A stretch of 64,000 nucleotides of DNA from Bolinopsis microptera (lineage: Eukaryota; Ctenophora; Tentaculata; Lobata; Bolinopsidae), in the NCBI RefSeq assembly GCF_026151205.1, contig NC_087078.1, forward strand, positions 15,765,118-15,829,117. Reading direction: 5' to 3'. Position 1 is the stretch's first letter. Each line of letters begins with the position of its first letter. The notes beneath the pieces are model-generated. The model saw only the letters and a program-made list of their open reading frames with translations, was not told where the DNA came from and did not search any database. The position numbers and the translations under genes are program-made. Positions 40,701 through 50,136 of this stretch are shown here, one piece after another.

Positions 40701-43700
40701 GAGAAGAAACAGTATCACGGGATCCTACACTGTGGGGATGTTTCATATGCTAACAAGTTTAACAAGACAAGACCAAGGAGAGCTGCCCAGCATGTCTGAC
40801 ACACTTGGGGCCAGATGGCGGAACCTATTGCCAGCAAAATGGCTTACATGGTTTCTCCGGGGAACCACGAAGTAGATGTGTATGATAGTACGTTAGAAAA
40901 CGGGACGATATATTCTAAGAGGTTCATCATGCCAGGCAATGAACATTACTTCTCGTTTGGAGTTGGGATGGTTCACTTTGTGTCAGTTTCCACAGACGAA
41001 GACATCGACCCGAGTTCAACGCAAGGAGTCTGGCTGGACAGAACTCTGGCTAAGATCAACAAACAAAGGAATCTTTGGCCATGGGTTGTGGTGTTCCAAC
41101 ACAGACCGATCTACAACTCAAACACGAACCATGGTAATTGGAGCGGATCCAATAATCACACTAAAGAAGGTTATGAGAATCCCTCATACGGGGGATGGCC
41201 TGATGATTACGAAGCTCTAATTCTAAAACACAAAGTAGATCTGGTTCTTACAGGACACGTGCATCACTACGAACGATCCTGGCCTGTGAAAAACCGAGAC
41301 GAGGTCACCAAATCCTACGAAAACGTGACGTCACCAGTCCACATTACATGCGGACACGGAGGAAAGGGTCTTTATGCGGTTGTGTGGGACTCTGACGGCC
41401 GAAACACTTACAGACCACACCAACCAGCGTTTTCAGCAGCAAGGGACAACATGAACTGGGGGCACTGTGAGTTGGAGTTTATAGATGAAAGAACAGTGAG
41501 ACACACTATGTTTAGGATGGGTGAGAGTGAGGTTCCAACCGAGGATGTTCTTATAACCAAAGCTGCTGGGGGAGGTGGTGCAGCGAAGGTGGGTTTCAGT
41601 TTGGGATTATTGATTGGATGCTTTATATTCTGGAGTTGATTTGATTTGAAACTTTCATCAAATAATACAGAATAATACAACAAGGGAGCTTGAATAAAAT
41701 CAATGTCGACAAAGAATGTTCGGGAATCAAGCTGAGGAATGCTCGGACTGGTTAGGACAGGCACAAGTAAGCAGAATTTGACTGTACCATATGATTAAGG
41801 AATTAAGGAAACCAGTAACATCCATGTTAGAACACGTCATGTGCTATGGACTCTTACTCAAACTCACATGAAACTATGAATGGTTTAAGGTCTTTGCCAC
41901 AAAATTTATATTTTAAATTCAATTGTCAGGTTAATTGTATTTTATGCAACAGAATTTTAAGTTTCGAATGATCAATTTATTTTTAAATTATCAAGCTTAC
42001 CAAGCTTGTTAACAAATAGCGATGCTAGAGGCAAAGCTTGGTGAGCGGCAAATCCTGACCTCCTTGTAACCTTGTATGTTGTATACCGACGGGCACCATC
42101 GGTTTTGGCAGTTTGTGAGGTTGCATCTTATATTTTTTTAAGAAAAGAAAAAAAAATTTAATTTTTCTGTTTATGTTCTACTAAAATATTTTAATTACGG
42201 AATTATTTTTTTTATTTAATTACGGAATGTTTTGGGAAACAAAAATATTATTATTAGTTTTGATGTGTGTTTTTATTCGTATGCTTTTTAGAATATTTAT
42301 CTCAATTTTTAAATATAACCCGACAAAACAACAACATTAAAAAAAAAAAAAAAAAACAGTCCACTGACCAGAATCAACGTCAACATCATGTTTATTTTAT
42401 AGCGTCTCTTGACTATTGTCAATTTTAGTTTTGATGTGTGTAAACTGTAAGTGTTTATAATTTGTAATATTCGAGCTTTTCATTTAAAATACAATTCTTT
42501 CGTATTATTGAGCCAGGGTGTGGACTGGCTGCACCTGGTTAAAACATTTCCATTCCATTACATAATGATACTGAAATATAATTAAGTTACTATATATAGT
42601 AACAATATCATATTTCATATTTTACCTTATATATAAGGTAAAATATGAAATATGATATTGTTATTCTGTATAAAATTAAATCTTACATATTATTTTCTAT
42701 GGTTGAGCTGCGTCGCTGTTGTAGCGTTTTACTTTTCATATGGAATTGGACGATATTCACAAGAAAGGAATCTTTTTCCTTACTTTTTGTTACATCTCAA
42801 TTTAATTACTGTAATCAAATTTTTGAAACACCTTTAATAATTTTCGGTGAATTGTGAATGAACATTTCACAAGGAATAACACATCATGATAAAATGTTTG
42901 GTGCTGTTACTCTTCCAAATAGCAGTACTGCTTTCACCTCTAAGTTCCGGAAACGAATACACAGTTGATGGGGCATACGAATATTCGATACCATACGACT
43001 ACTCGATCGGAGACTATTACGGAGTAAGCGCACCTGATTGTGGAAAAGAAATCAAACAACTGGACGTATTAAAAGTGAAGAAGCCAAACCAGATCCGTAT
43101 TTCATACACAGGGGATCCCACAGAGATGGCTATAACTTGGACAACCAACTCTGTGAACCACTTCAATGTGGTGAACTACGGGATAATGGAAGCTGACCTG
43201 AACTACACATCCACTTCCATCTCTCATCAGTATAAATGGCATTGGGACGAGGAAGAGGCTAAATGGGTCTACATCAGTGGCTTCATACACGAGTGTTTGA
43301 TGGTTAACTTGATGCCCGGCAGGATTCACTTTTACCAGGTTTGCGATGATTTTAAGGGACCATAATTAGAAGGGAACCATAACTAATAAGGAATTATAAC
43401 TAAGTGACCAGCATCAAGTGGACAATTTGTACAATCTTTAATTAATAATTACCATTAACTTTAACAGTTATTTTAAACTGTTTGTACTTTGTAATCAATA
43501 TTATGTACCTCTACAGATACTAAGTAACGGTGAATCGTCTCAAATCCTGAAGTTTGTAGCCGCCCCTGAACCTGGATCACGAGCTCCATTATCATTTCTA
43601 CACACCGGGGATGTAGGAACATTCGGGACCTCCGTCATGATCACCAAGAACATGATGAACAGACAGGAGAAGAAACACTACCACGGGATCCTACACTGTG

Positions 43701-46700
43701 GGGATGTTTCATATGCTAACAAGTTTAACAAGACAAGACCAAAGTGGGCCGCTCAGCATGTCTGGGACACTTGGGGCCAGATGGCGGAACCTATTGCCAG
43801 CAAGATGGCTTACATGCTTTCTCCGGGGAACCACGAAGTAGATGTGTATGATAGTACGTTAGAAAACGGGACGATATATTCTAAAAGGTTCATCATGCCT
43901 GGCAATGAACATTACTACTCGTTTGGAGTTGGGATGGTTCACTTTGTGTCAGTTTCCACAGACGAAGACATCGACCCGAGTTCAACGCAAGGAGTCTGGC
44001 TGGACAGAACTCTGGCTAAGATCAACAAACAAAGGAATCTTTGGCCATGGGTTGTGGTGTTCCAACATAGACCGATCTACAACTCTAACATAAACCATGG
44101 TAATTGGAGCGGATCCAATAATTACACTCAAGAAGGTTATGAGATGCCCGCATACAAGGGATGGCCTGATGATTACGAAGCTCTAATTCTAAAACACAAA
44201 GTAGATCTGGTTCTTGCAGGACACGTACATCACTACGAACGATCCTGGCCTGTGAAAAACCGAGACTGAGGTCACCAAATCCTACGAAAACGTGACGTTA
44301 CCAATCCACATTACATGCGGACATGGAGGAAAGAGCCTTTATGCGGTTGTGTGGGACTCTGACGGCCGAAACACTTACAGACCACACCAACCAGCGTTTT
44401 CAGCAGCAAGGGACAACATGAACTGGGGGCACTGTGAGTTGGAGTTTATAGATGAAAGGACAGTGAGACACACTATGTTTAGGATGGGTGAGAGTGAGGT
44501 TCCAACCGAGGATGTTCTTATAACCAAAGCTGCTGGGGGAGGTGGTGCAGCGAAGGTGGGTTTCAGTTTGGGATTATTGATGGGGTGCTTTATATTCTGG
44601 AGTCGATTTGATTTGATTTGAAACTTTCATCAAATAATACAGAATAATACAACAAGGGAACTTGAATAAAATCAATGGCGACAAGGAATGTTCGGGAATC
44701 AGGCTGAGGAATGCTCGGACTGGTTAGGACAGGCACAAGTAAGCAGAATTTGACTGTACCATATGATTAGGGAAACCAGTAACATCCATGTTAGAACACA
44801 TGTGCTATGGACTCTTACTCTAATCCACATGAAACTATGAATGGTTTAAGGTCTTACCCACCAAATTTATATTTTAAATTCAAGTGTCAGGTTAATTGTA
44901 TTTTATGCAACAGAATTTTAAGTTTCGAATGATCAATTTATCTTTAAATTACCAAGCTTACCAAGCTTGTTAACAAATAGCGATGCTAGAGACAAAGCTT
45001 GGTGAGCGGCAAATCCTGACCTCCTTGTAACCTTGTATGTTGTATACCGACGGGCACCATCGGTTTTGGCAGTTTGTGATGTTGCAATTTGCATATTATA
45101 TTCTTAAAAGAAAAAAAAGAAAAAATTTTTAATTATACGGAATGTTTTGTGAAACAAAAATATTACTATTACTATTAGTTTTGATGTGTGTTTTTATTCG
45201 TATGCTTTTTAGAATATCAGTCTTTAAATATAACGGATAACCGGTCCGACAAAAAAAACAACATTAAAAAGAACATGAAAGACAAACAGTCCACTGACCA
45301 GAATCAACGTCAACATCATGACAAGTGTTGGCTGGTGTCTCAGCGCACAAAGAGGGTATCCGGACTCCTTCGAACAACTTGCTCTTCGACTTCACTGTGG
45401 GGGCAGATTAATAAGCGTTATAACAAACAACCTTCAGATTCTTCTGTGCAGCTTCAGAAAAAAACGTCCAGCCATTTCAAAATTTAAGATCGTACTGGAC
45501 AACTTTATCCAAACTTAAATTTAACGTATCCCGAAACTGATTAATCAATCATCACTATTATATTACGTACCGGATGTTTTAAGCGTATATGAGTCGTCTA
45601 AAGGGATCTTAACGTTCAGAATCTTCGCCACCTCTCGCTTTTCAAGGGTTCCACTTCGGTCTTCATCGTACCTAAAGAACCAAATATCATCATTTTCATC
45701 AAGTCATTCATTGAAGTTCCGATCCCTTCAGAAATGGGACCTCACAGACATGTCAACGTCATGACGTCATTTGTCTAAAGCACAGTACATTTTACAGAGT
45801 ATGACATCAAGCTCTAGCAGCTAGTGCCAGGATCTGCTGCTCTTTGTGAGCGTATTTTTCATGCTAATGATGTGGGGGACACTGTCCAGTGTCCACCCCT
45901 CGCGCCGCGCGCTTCATGTTTCCCTCGGAGGATATGCTAATCACCGTCACGAGAATATTGTTCATTCAGTTGTAGATGAGACCACGAATATTAATGGCAC
46001 ACAGAACACAGGTTACTTGTAGTTGTACCACTCATCTTCTCAACGATTAGCATATATTTCAATATTTATTAGACATTCTGGCCATATAACCAGGTAACAC
46101 GTACGTCTAGATCAACTGTCTAGTGCAAATTGATGATATATAAATAGCTGTACTGCCTGGATCATAAATACACAGGAGTATATAATTATATAGAGGCTGC
46201 AGAGAGCCGCGATGCATTATGCAAATCTGAGATCCTATCAATCATCGATGGAATAATATTAACAAGCGCAACAGGACTGGGGACAACATTTGCAATCTAC
46301 ATCAGATATTCATATAATTGAACTTATAACATGACTTCAAAAATGTGGAGCATTACTTTTGAATAAGTTTGGCCACATCCTGAGAATACTTGAGCATTTC
46401 CTTTTCACTTAGCCCCTCCTTTGCAGACTTTTTAGTTTTCTCAATCCTCAACAGCAAGTCCTTCATGAATTTGTTCATCTCAGAGTACTGTAGCTTACCG
46501 TTCTTATCAATGTCGTACTGAGCAAACACCTAGCGGGAGGGTTTCAGTGAAATTTACGAACATGAGTCAAACAACCTGCAACCATGAACAATAATCTAGC
46601 GCCAAGAATGCTGAATGAAAGTCGAGTTTTAAAATTGCTGCAGCATCACTACAATAGATATATCGTGAGTGATCCTATTCCTACTTGGGGAAAATTATAA

Positions 46701-46821
46701 AGCGGGGTTAACTCACTTCTTCAAACTCATCATAAGACAGTGATTTCCTCTTTTTCCTAGCATCCCTTATTTTCTTCTTGACTTGGGCCTTGTCGGTCAA
46801 GTCAGGGGTCTCTTTCCCCAT
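22721..46821 (-). CDS. EF-hand / split tandem calponin-homology protein (16 exons, 1381 aa model)
   Basis: Exons in transcript order: 46717-46821, 46357-46529, 45571-45671, 34538-34618, 28673-28758, 28361-28512, 28118-28207, 27872-27954, 26658-27754, 26378-26475, 26132-26234, 25327-25392, 23975-25132, 23668-23818, 23255-23508, 22721-23068. All borders are GT-AG and all phases agree (4146 nt). EF-hand loops lie at 41-52 (DIDKNGKLQYSE) and 95-106 (DEDRSGTLEKRE), both canonical. An acidic linker leads to CH1 at about 171-285 (actinin-type W...FTEW...TDLTTDLGDGELL). Residues 291-645 are a disordered insert rich in Pro, TPE and SP sites. CH2 is about 645-748 (NNLSTDWADGQ..., ending VTPMDMYMS...FLSQ as in filamin). 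A disordered tail follows, with a Lys-rich stretch and KVRF at 1188-1191. Expected role: calcium-regulated actin binding (family knowledge plus inference). The weakest joins are the 11 kb intron 3 and the GTTCTT donor of exon 14. It could instead be two genes, split between exons 3 and 4. Confidence 0.68.
25769..26032. repeat. 16-bp minisatellite in an intron of the CH gene
   Basis: About 16 near-identical copies of TTAACTGTGACATTGG, with a few G-to-A changes and one irregular unit (TTAACTGTTTACTGTG). They lie in the intron between the two exons that encode the middle and end of CH2. No coding potential is evident. Confidence 0.95.
29193..30182 (-). CDS. divergent seven-transmembrane receptor (329 aa, single exon)
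   Basis: One frame with about seven hydrophobic helices, at roughly residues 30-55, 65-90, 105-135, 145-170, 205-228, 240-265 and 280-305, plus a short C-terminal tail. IVRYVTVKYS at the end of helix 3 resembles the rhodopsin-family DRYxxV box with Asp replaced by Val. LVSLLD in helix 2 keeps the conserved Asp. The helix 7 NPxxY motif is absent (NTLCIAW). A possible N-glycosylation site is at Asn6. It is most likely a divergent class A-like GPCR at the plasma membrane; ligand unknown. It lies inside the 5.8 kb intron 4 of the CH gene on the same strand, 87 bp downstream of a mariner-type MITE. An upstream 5' exon is possible. Confidence 0.7.
   Translation of the reverse strand: MAIFGNASIMFSGVLDPVEIRPVTPTDTALNYFFAILFILYFLIGVLVSPLTSLFSFRQSTNPSNSIFCLVSLLDHIKLVYFPLVLIPKLLAPSHQMDLYLKSGDMGWLAHVNTVLLAVTSIEVFVIVLMSIVRYVTVKYSSLPPSFLYIASYVVVLFVLVMSSVHIFVFDLDKALLAKFRITQEIITPYEEFKDNVYGPQNKCKLAVLVIFLILGVISGVLTTLRLVKKREFPDREFLLCTLLMNLWNIVVMAVLVAYILVLSARSKLENPPFSVGHDFFVFSSTYGFPLTQSVINTLCIAWMKAFREEMLVKMKVAPQVTDNHSSQI
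30270..31036. mobile_element. non-autonomous Tc1/mariner-like element with TA duplication
   Basis: Terminal inverted repeats begin CAGGGTGGGCCAAAAGTCAG and extend about 45 bp with few mismatches to the mirrored end at 31036. The element is flanked by TA on both sides (30268-30269, 31037-31038), the target duplication of the Tc1/mariner superfamily. A second inverted repeat (ACTGGTTCGAGGA / TCCTCGAACCAGT) lies inside. At 767 bp it has no intact transposase. Confidence 0.85.
33466..34285. mobile_element. 820-bp foldback element with long TIRs
   Basis: Arms of about 165 bp (33466-33632 and 34118-34285) are reverse complements with few differences. They begin CGACTTAAAGGG then CCCCTATTATTAGGGG and continue through GGGCTAGAT and AGAGTT. 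About 485 bp lie between, including a CT-rich microsatellite (about 33742-33778). No transposase frame is seen. It lies in intron 4 of the CH gene. Confidence 0.85.
35540..35745 (+). repeat. dispersed repeat, copy B, with telomere-like words
   Basis: Contains CCCCAACCCTAACCCAATCC and ACCCTAACCCTAAA, then AATTTTATGTCATG and GGTGATTCGGAATCAGCG. It matches the minus strand of 19490-19830 block by block. It lies in intron 3 of the CH gene. Confidence 0.6.
36986..37059. repeat. perfect 74-bp palindrome
   Basis: The two 37-base arms are exact reverse complements with no spacer. The centre lies between 37022 and 37023 in an alternating AT core flanked by GGAATTC/GAATTCC. It sits about 530 bp before the first phosphatase start codon. 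Palindromes this long are unstable in many hosts, so either they are recent or the assembly folded here. Confidence 0.9.
37593..39312 (+). CDS. purple acid phosphatase, copy 1, intact (2 exons, 515 aa)
   Basis: Exons 37593-38045 and 38218-39312 join at phase 0. Residues 1-22 are a signal peptide. All five metal-binding blocks of the purple acid phosphatase family are present: GDVG (182-185), GDVSY (213-217), GNHE (255-258), QHRP (His336) and GHVHHYER (389-396). This predicts a dinuclear-metal phosphomonoesterase. The C-terminus is a hydrophobic stretch preceded by Gly/Ala (GGGGAAKVGFSLGLLIG), fitting a GPI-anchor signal, so a cell-surface enzyme is likely. Several NxS/T sites support secretion. 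It is one of three tandem copies, all antisense inside intron 3 of the CH gene. It is the oldest of the three by flanking sequence: copies 2 and 3 share more of their 3' flanks with each other. Confidence 0.92.
39888..41639 (+). pseudogene. purple acid phosphatase, copy 2, in-frame stop
   Basis: Exons 39888-40340 and 40551-41639, same structure and phase as copy 1. The codon that is Trp (TGG) in copies 1 and 3 within HVWDTWG is TGA at 40797-40799, which would end the protein after 233 residues. GDVG and GDVSY are kept but GNHE, QHRP and GHVHHYER are lost. The frame downstream remains fully open to the usual C-terminus, with mostly conservative changes. The stop is therefore recent, a polymorphism, or a sequence error. 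Without that one codon it would be an ordinary 513-residue enzyme. Confidence 0.8.
42600..42663. repeat. perfect 64-bp palindrome upstream of phosphatase copy 3
   Basis: Exact 32-base arms with no spacer, centre at 42631/42632 (TTATA|TATAA). Part of the right arm (ATATTGTTATTCTGTATAA at its edge) matches the normal upstream sequence of copy 2 near 39655-39676. The left arm therefore looks like a newly made inverted copy of flanking DNA. Confidence 0.9.
42886..44621 (+). pseudogene. purple acid phosphatase, copy 3, one-base frameshift
   Basis: Exon 42886-43338 and a second exon starting at 43517. Compared with copies 1 and 2, there is one extra T at about 44267 (CGAGACTGAGG versus CGAGACGAGG), giving TGA at 44267-44269 after residue 401. 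All five metal-ligand blocks up to GHVHHYER are before the break. What is lost is the last 110 or so residues, including the GPI-type hydrophobic tail. The original frame continues open afterwards to 44621, where the usual stop is replaced by Arg and five more codons follow. It could be a pseudogene, a sequencing error, or a truncated form without a membrane anchor. Confidence 0.8.
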
Positions 46822-48660
46822 ACTGATACCTTCTCAGAACCAATCCCGCTATAATACTACGAGACTGGTTTAGTGGTTTACGATACAATTATATTCCTCC
46901 TTCCGTTGTACTACTACTACTACTAGGTTCATAACCTACCAAGACGCGCGCCGATTTGGACTCGTCGACGGTCTCTCCTTGCAGAAACAAATATTTTACG
47001 AGTATCACCCGTTAATCCTTCCGAACACCTTGGTTTTTAAGGGTCGTTCACACTTCACATATCAATTTTTGGCCAATTTTTAACCCCCCCCCCCCCCTCC
47101 CCCTCCGTAATCAGTTTTACACATGGCTATTGTGTCAAAATTACACTGGCGTAATCATTCGGAAACCCCCCCTCCCCCCTCGGCTGGTTACGTAATACTT
47201 TAATATGTGAACGACCCCTAACAAAACAAAACTAAAGTCTTAGCAGTAGCATCTACGATTCTACACATACAACAACAAAATTGTGAACGACACCAACACC
47301 AAGATGAAGAAACAATAATGAAGCGTCTACTGTCTAGCTGTTGGAGCTACATGCCATACTATGTAACAACAGGAAGCTCGGGGCCTGATAAATTAGCATG
47401 TGGGCTGTGCGCGCACATAGAGCCATTACGAACAAGAGCACACACGTGCACGATATAGAGTGTGGAGGAATTGTATTTAGGTGTAGGAGCTAGGCCTAGA
47501 GAGAGAGAGAGAGAGCGAGGTAGAGAGAGAGAGAGAGGGGTAGAGAGAGAGGTAGGGAGAGGGGTGCGAGAGTTAAAGTGAGTGTAAGAACGGAGGGAGA
47601 GAGAGAAAGTAAGAGTAGTAATTATTACACCGGCGAGGATATATCTCACTATTATACTGAACTTTAAGTGATTTATAGCACTGTTAACACAGTCGTTAGT
47701 GGTCAGAAACAACAAAATCGTCCTCTACTTCAGAACCAAAAAAAAAAGTTAATTTTTTAAATACTTTATCACAATGTGTCTAAGATGAATGATGCATATA
47801 CGCAGCTTCTCTGCACAATGCAGTCCCATCTATGATTCATAAGTCCAGTCCTTAGTGACGGCTAAATGGCTGTGAGAGGAAAGTATCATAATTATACAGC
47901 TTCTTTGGCAACCTGGACGAGTTCGCATGTGGGAACAATTACAATCATACACACATACGTGAACACAATGCTAGACAAACCCATTTGAGGATTGAGAATT
48001 CTCACGTATGTTCATTCTTGATCAAATTCTTCTAACCATTTTGAACGCTATACCCATGTCATACAAAATGGGTTGGCGGCTTCCTTCAATGAAAACAATA
48101 GAAATGAAGGTAACACTAAGTCAGTGAAGAGTCTCAAATGTTGATTCCACTGAGGATTCGGTATATTTTCTAATTTCTTGGAGGAGATAATTTCAATATT
48201 TGATTATAACAGAATGCCAATAAGTATCAACAAATAAGATCAGTCATATAAGTTGTATAAAATCAGTGAGAAGATAAATTACACATTATCTGTCAACATG
48301 CTCGAGATCTCAAACAATTACCGAAATCATTACCGAACTAGTACATTCCGTACCAAACAAGTGCATTCTGTACCCAATTATTTAAGTTGTCTATAAAATT
48401 CAGAAGCAGTATGAATCTAATGAGAAGATAATAAGTTATAAAAAACTTCTAGCATGATTTTAACTTAAAGTATGAATTTAAAAGCGATCATTCGAGACAA
48501 CTCCTCTATCCGGTCAATCAACGTTATTCGGCTCCAGCCCCACAATAAATTAAACTCTTGGATTCACTGTATACAAAATAAACACGTGTCGCAGACACTA
48601 CCGGACAGCTCATCAAGGCTGCGGAGATCAAATTTTGAAGGTCGCGTTACTTTAAAAATA
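46822..48660. other. intergenic between the CH gene and TOMM20
   Basis: No supportable exon. It contains an ACT microsatellite (about 46909-46924), a foldback MITE (47038-47222) and GA-rich purine repeats (about 47490-47610). It should include the promoter of the CH gene, whose ATG is at 46821. Confidence 0.55.
47038..47222. mobile_element. 185-bp foldback MITE
   Basis: The ends AAGGGTCGTTCACA...CACATAT and ATATGTGAACGACCCCTA are inverted repeats. The interior holds long C runs (14 C, then CCCCTCCCCC). No coding capacity. Confidence 0.7.
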
Positions 48661-49581
48661 TCAATCCACTGCCTCTTCTGCGATAACGCGTTCGGTTGCA
48701 GCTTTCGCTTGTGCGGGAGGTGCTTCTTTCGAATTGGGGGGCGCTTTGCTCGACATTTTCTGCTGGAAGAAAATATGGGTAAGTCATAGGTTTAGTCCAG
48801 ATACCAAACTACCGCTACTATAATAAATGTATTAAATCATAGATGAACAGTTGATGAACAGTTATATTTATAAGTTTTAATGCATCTGTATATAACAGGG
48901 GTCATGAAAAAAATCAAAAATAAGGACAAATGTAATCTTACCCGGCTGTATTTAGCTTGAGCTTTCGGAAGGAATTCCATAAACATTTTATACGCCTCAG
49001 GGGGCATGGTACTCTGTAAGATCTGTAGTAATTGGTACCCCTGCCCACAGTGTAAAACTGCTGACGCGAAATGTTTCACTGCTCCCTTAAAGTCTCCTGC
49101 AAACAACAAGAGTCGGTTAATAGCGGCTATAACAACCAGGAATATTTATAATATGTTGCAAAAAGAATAGGATTCAAAGATCTCATGTGTCGGAAAACCA
49201 ATTTACCCATGCCAAGTTTCTCTTCGCCGACTTGAACTTGCTCCATGAAGAACTTCTGTATTGAGGGTGGGTCCATAGACTTTGGCATGGGGATATCTAA
49301 CTCATCCTCCTGAAATATGCCGGTTAAAATCTAGCCACGTCATTGTAACCATAATCCTAACATCAAATGAGTGTAATATCATCTCCAAGATACAGTACGT
49401 GATAAAGTCTATACAAGATAAGGGAGATTGATCAAACCTTGGATTTGTTGCGCTCGGCCCGCCGTCTTTCTCGAAGCTTCGTCTTGTACATAGGATCTGA
49501 TCTGCGTTTATAGTCGAAATAAACGCAGTATGCCACAAAGGTTGTAGCAGCCAAGCCACCCGCTATTAAGGTCTTAGACAT
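48661..49581 (-). CDS. TOMM20: mitochondrial import receptor subunit TOM20 (4 exons, 167 aa)
   Basis: Exons 49438-49581, 49207-49309, 48942-49096 and 48661-48762 join in phase to 168 codons. Residues 5-21 form the N-terminal outer-membrane anchor, followed by the diagnostic YFDYKRRSDP and a basic KLRERRR stretch, as in animal TOM20. The middle carries the single receptor-domain TPR (GDFKGAVKHFASAVLHCG then LQILQSTMPPEAYKMF). In known TOM20 this forms the groove that binds mitochondrial presequences. The C-terminal extension of about 30 residues is Ala/Glu-rich. Slightly longer than the vertebrate protein (about 145). The start is the ATG directly before SKTLIAGG. Confidence 0.95.
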
Positions 49582-49718
49582 CCCCTACAAAGATAAGAAA
49601 TGAATCATCAAGAAGAAATGGAACAACATATCGCAAACTACAACTGAACAATCAACAAGTGTATATTAGAACATTCTATTTCATTCTAGCAACATTACAG
49701 ATATCTGCTCACTACTCT

Positions 49719-49883
49719 ATGGACCAAGTGCCAGCTTTCGTGTCAGTTCTTTTGGCTCAAATTGAAAAACAGAATAAACTTGATGCAAACACACGTGCAA
49801 ATGTGATAAACTTGAGCATTACAATTTGTAAAACTGGTTCGGCGGCCGCGCGTGCCGCTATTTCCCGCACTGGGTACAAATAA
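49719..49883 (+). other. small divergent ORF upstream of TOMM20
   Basis: 54 codons from ATG (MDQVPAFVSVLLAQ...) to TAA, starting 138 bp from the TOMM20 start on the opposite strand. Composition is protein-like (Ala, Asn, Thr-rich), but I recognise no family. It could be a microprotein, a mobile-element scrap or chance. Confidence 0.25.
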
Positions 49884-50136
49884 AAGTGCCAAAAACTCAA
49901 CTACGTTTTGCACCGTGCGCCTTCGCACATAATAGTAATAGTAATATTTATGAGATTTTATACGTATCAACATAGCATTAAATAACAATGAAATTAAAAA
50001 CCAGAAAATAATCCATTCGCTTGACTATCACTCTCTTTCTTGCCACGGCGTGCGTATACTGGTCAGGACTTACAGCAATTAAATTTAAAAATGATAAAAA
50101 TTTATTAGCTACGATAGTTTCAAATTGTTTCGCACA

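Larger units (their letters stand above)
39340..45330. repeat. tandem segmental duplication of the phosphatase unit
   Basis: Start codons of copies 2 and 3 are 2998 bp apart. Their upstream (39690-39887 / 42690-42885), intronic and downstream (41640-42330 / 44622-45300) sequences match closely, including the phrase ACCAAGCTTGTTAACAAATAGCGATGCTAG in both 3' flanks. Copy 1 shares less flank. Two successive duplications are implied. Confidence 0.85.

Noticed and set aside
45188-45518. Two overlapping plus-strand frames after phosphatase copy 3
   Set aside because: Low-complexity Lys/Asn/Ser composition, partly within the duplicated 3' flank of the phosphatase unit; no domain or splice support.
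46320-46360. Apparent stop codon ending the EF-hand protein after KLIQK
   Set aside because: The TAA lies inside a good GTAATG donor. Splicing to 45671 restores KLIQK-YDEDRSGT, giving a complete second EF-hand with matching phase.
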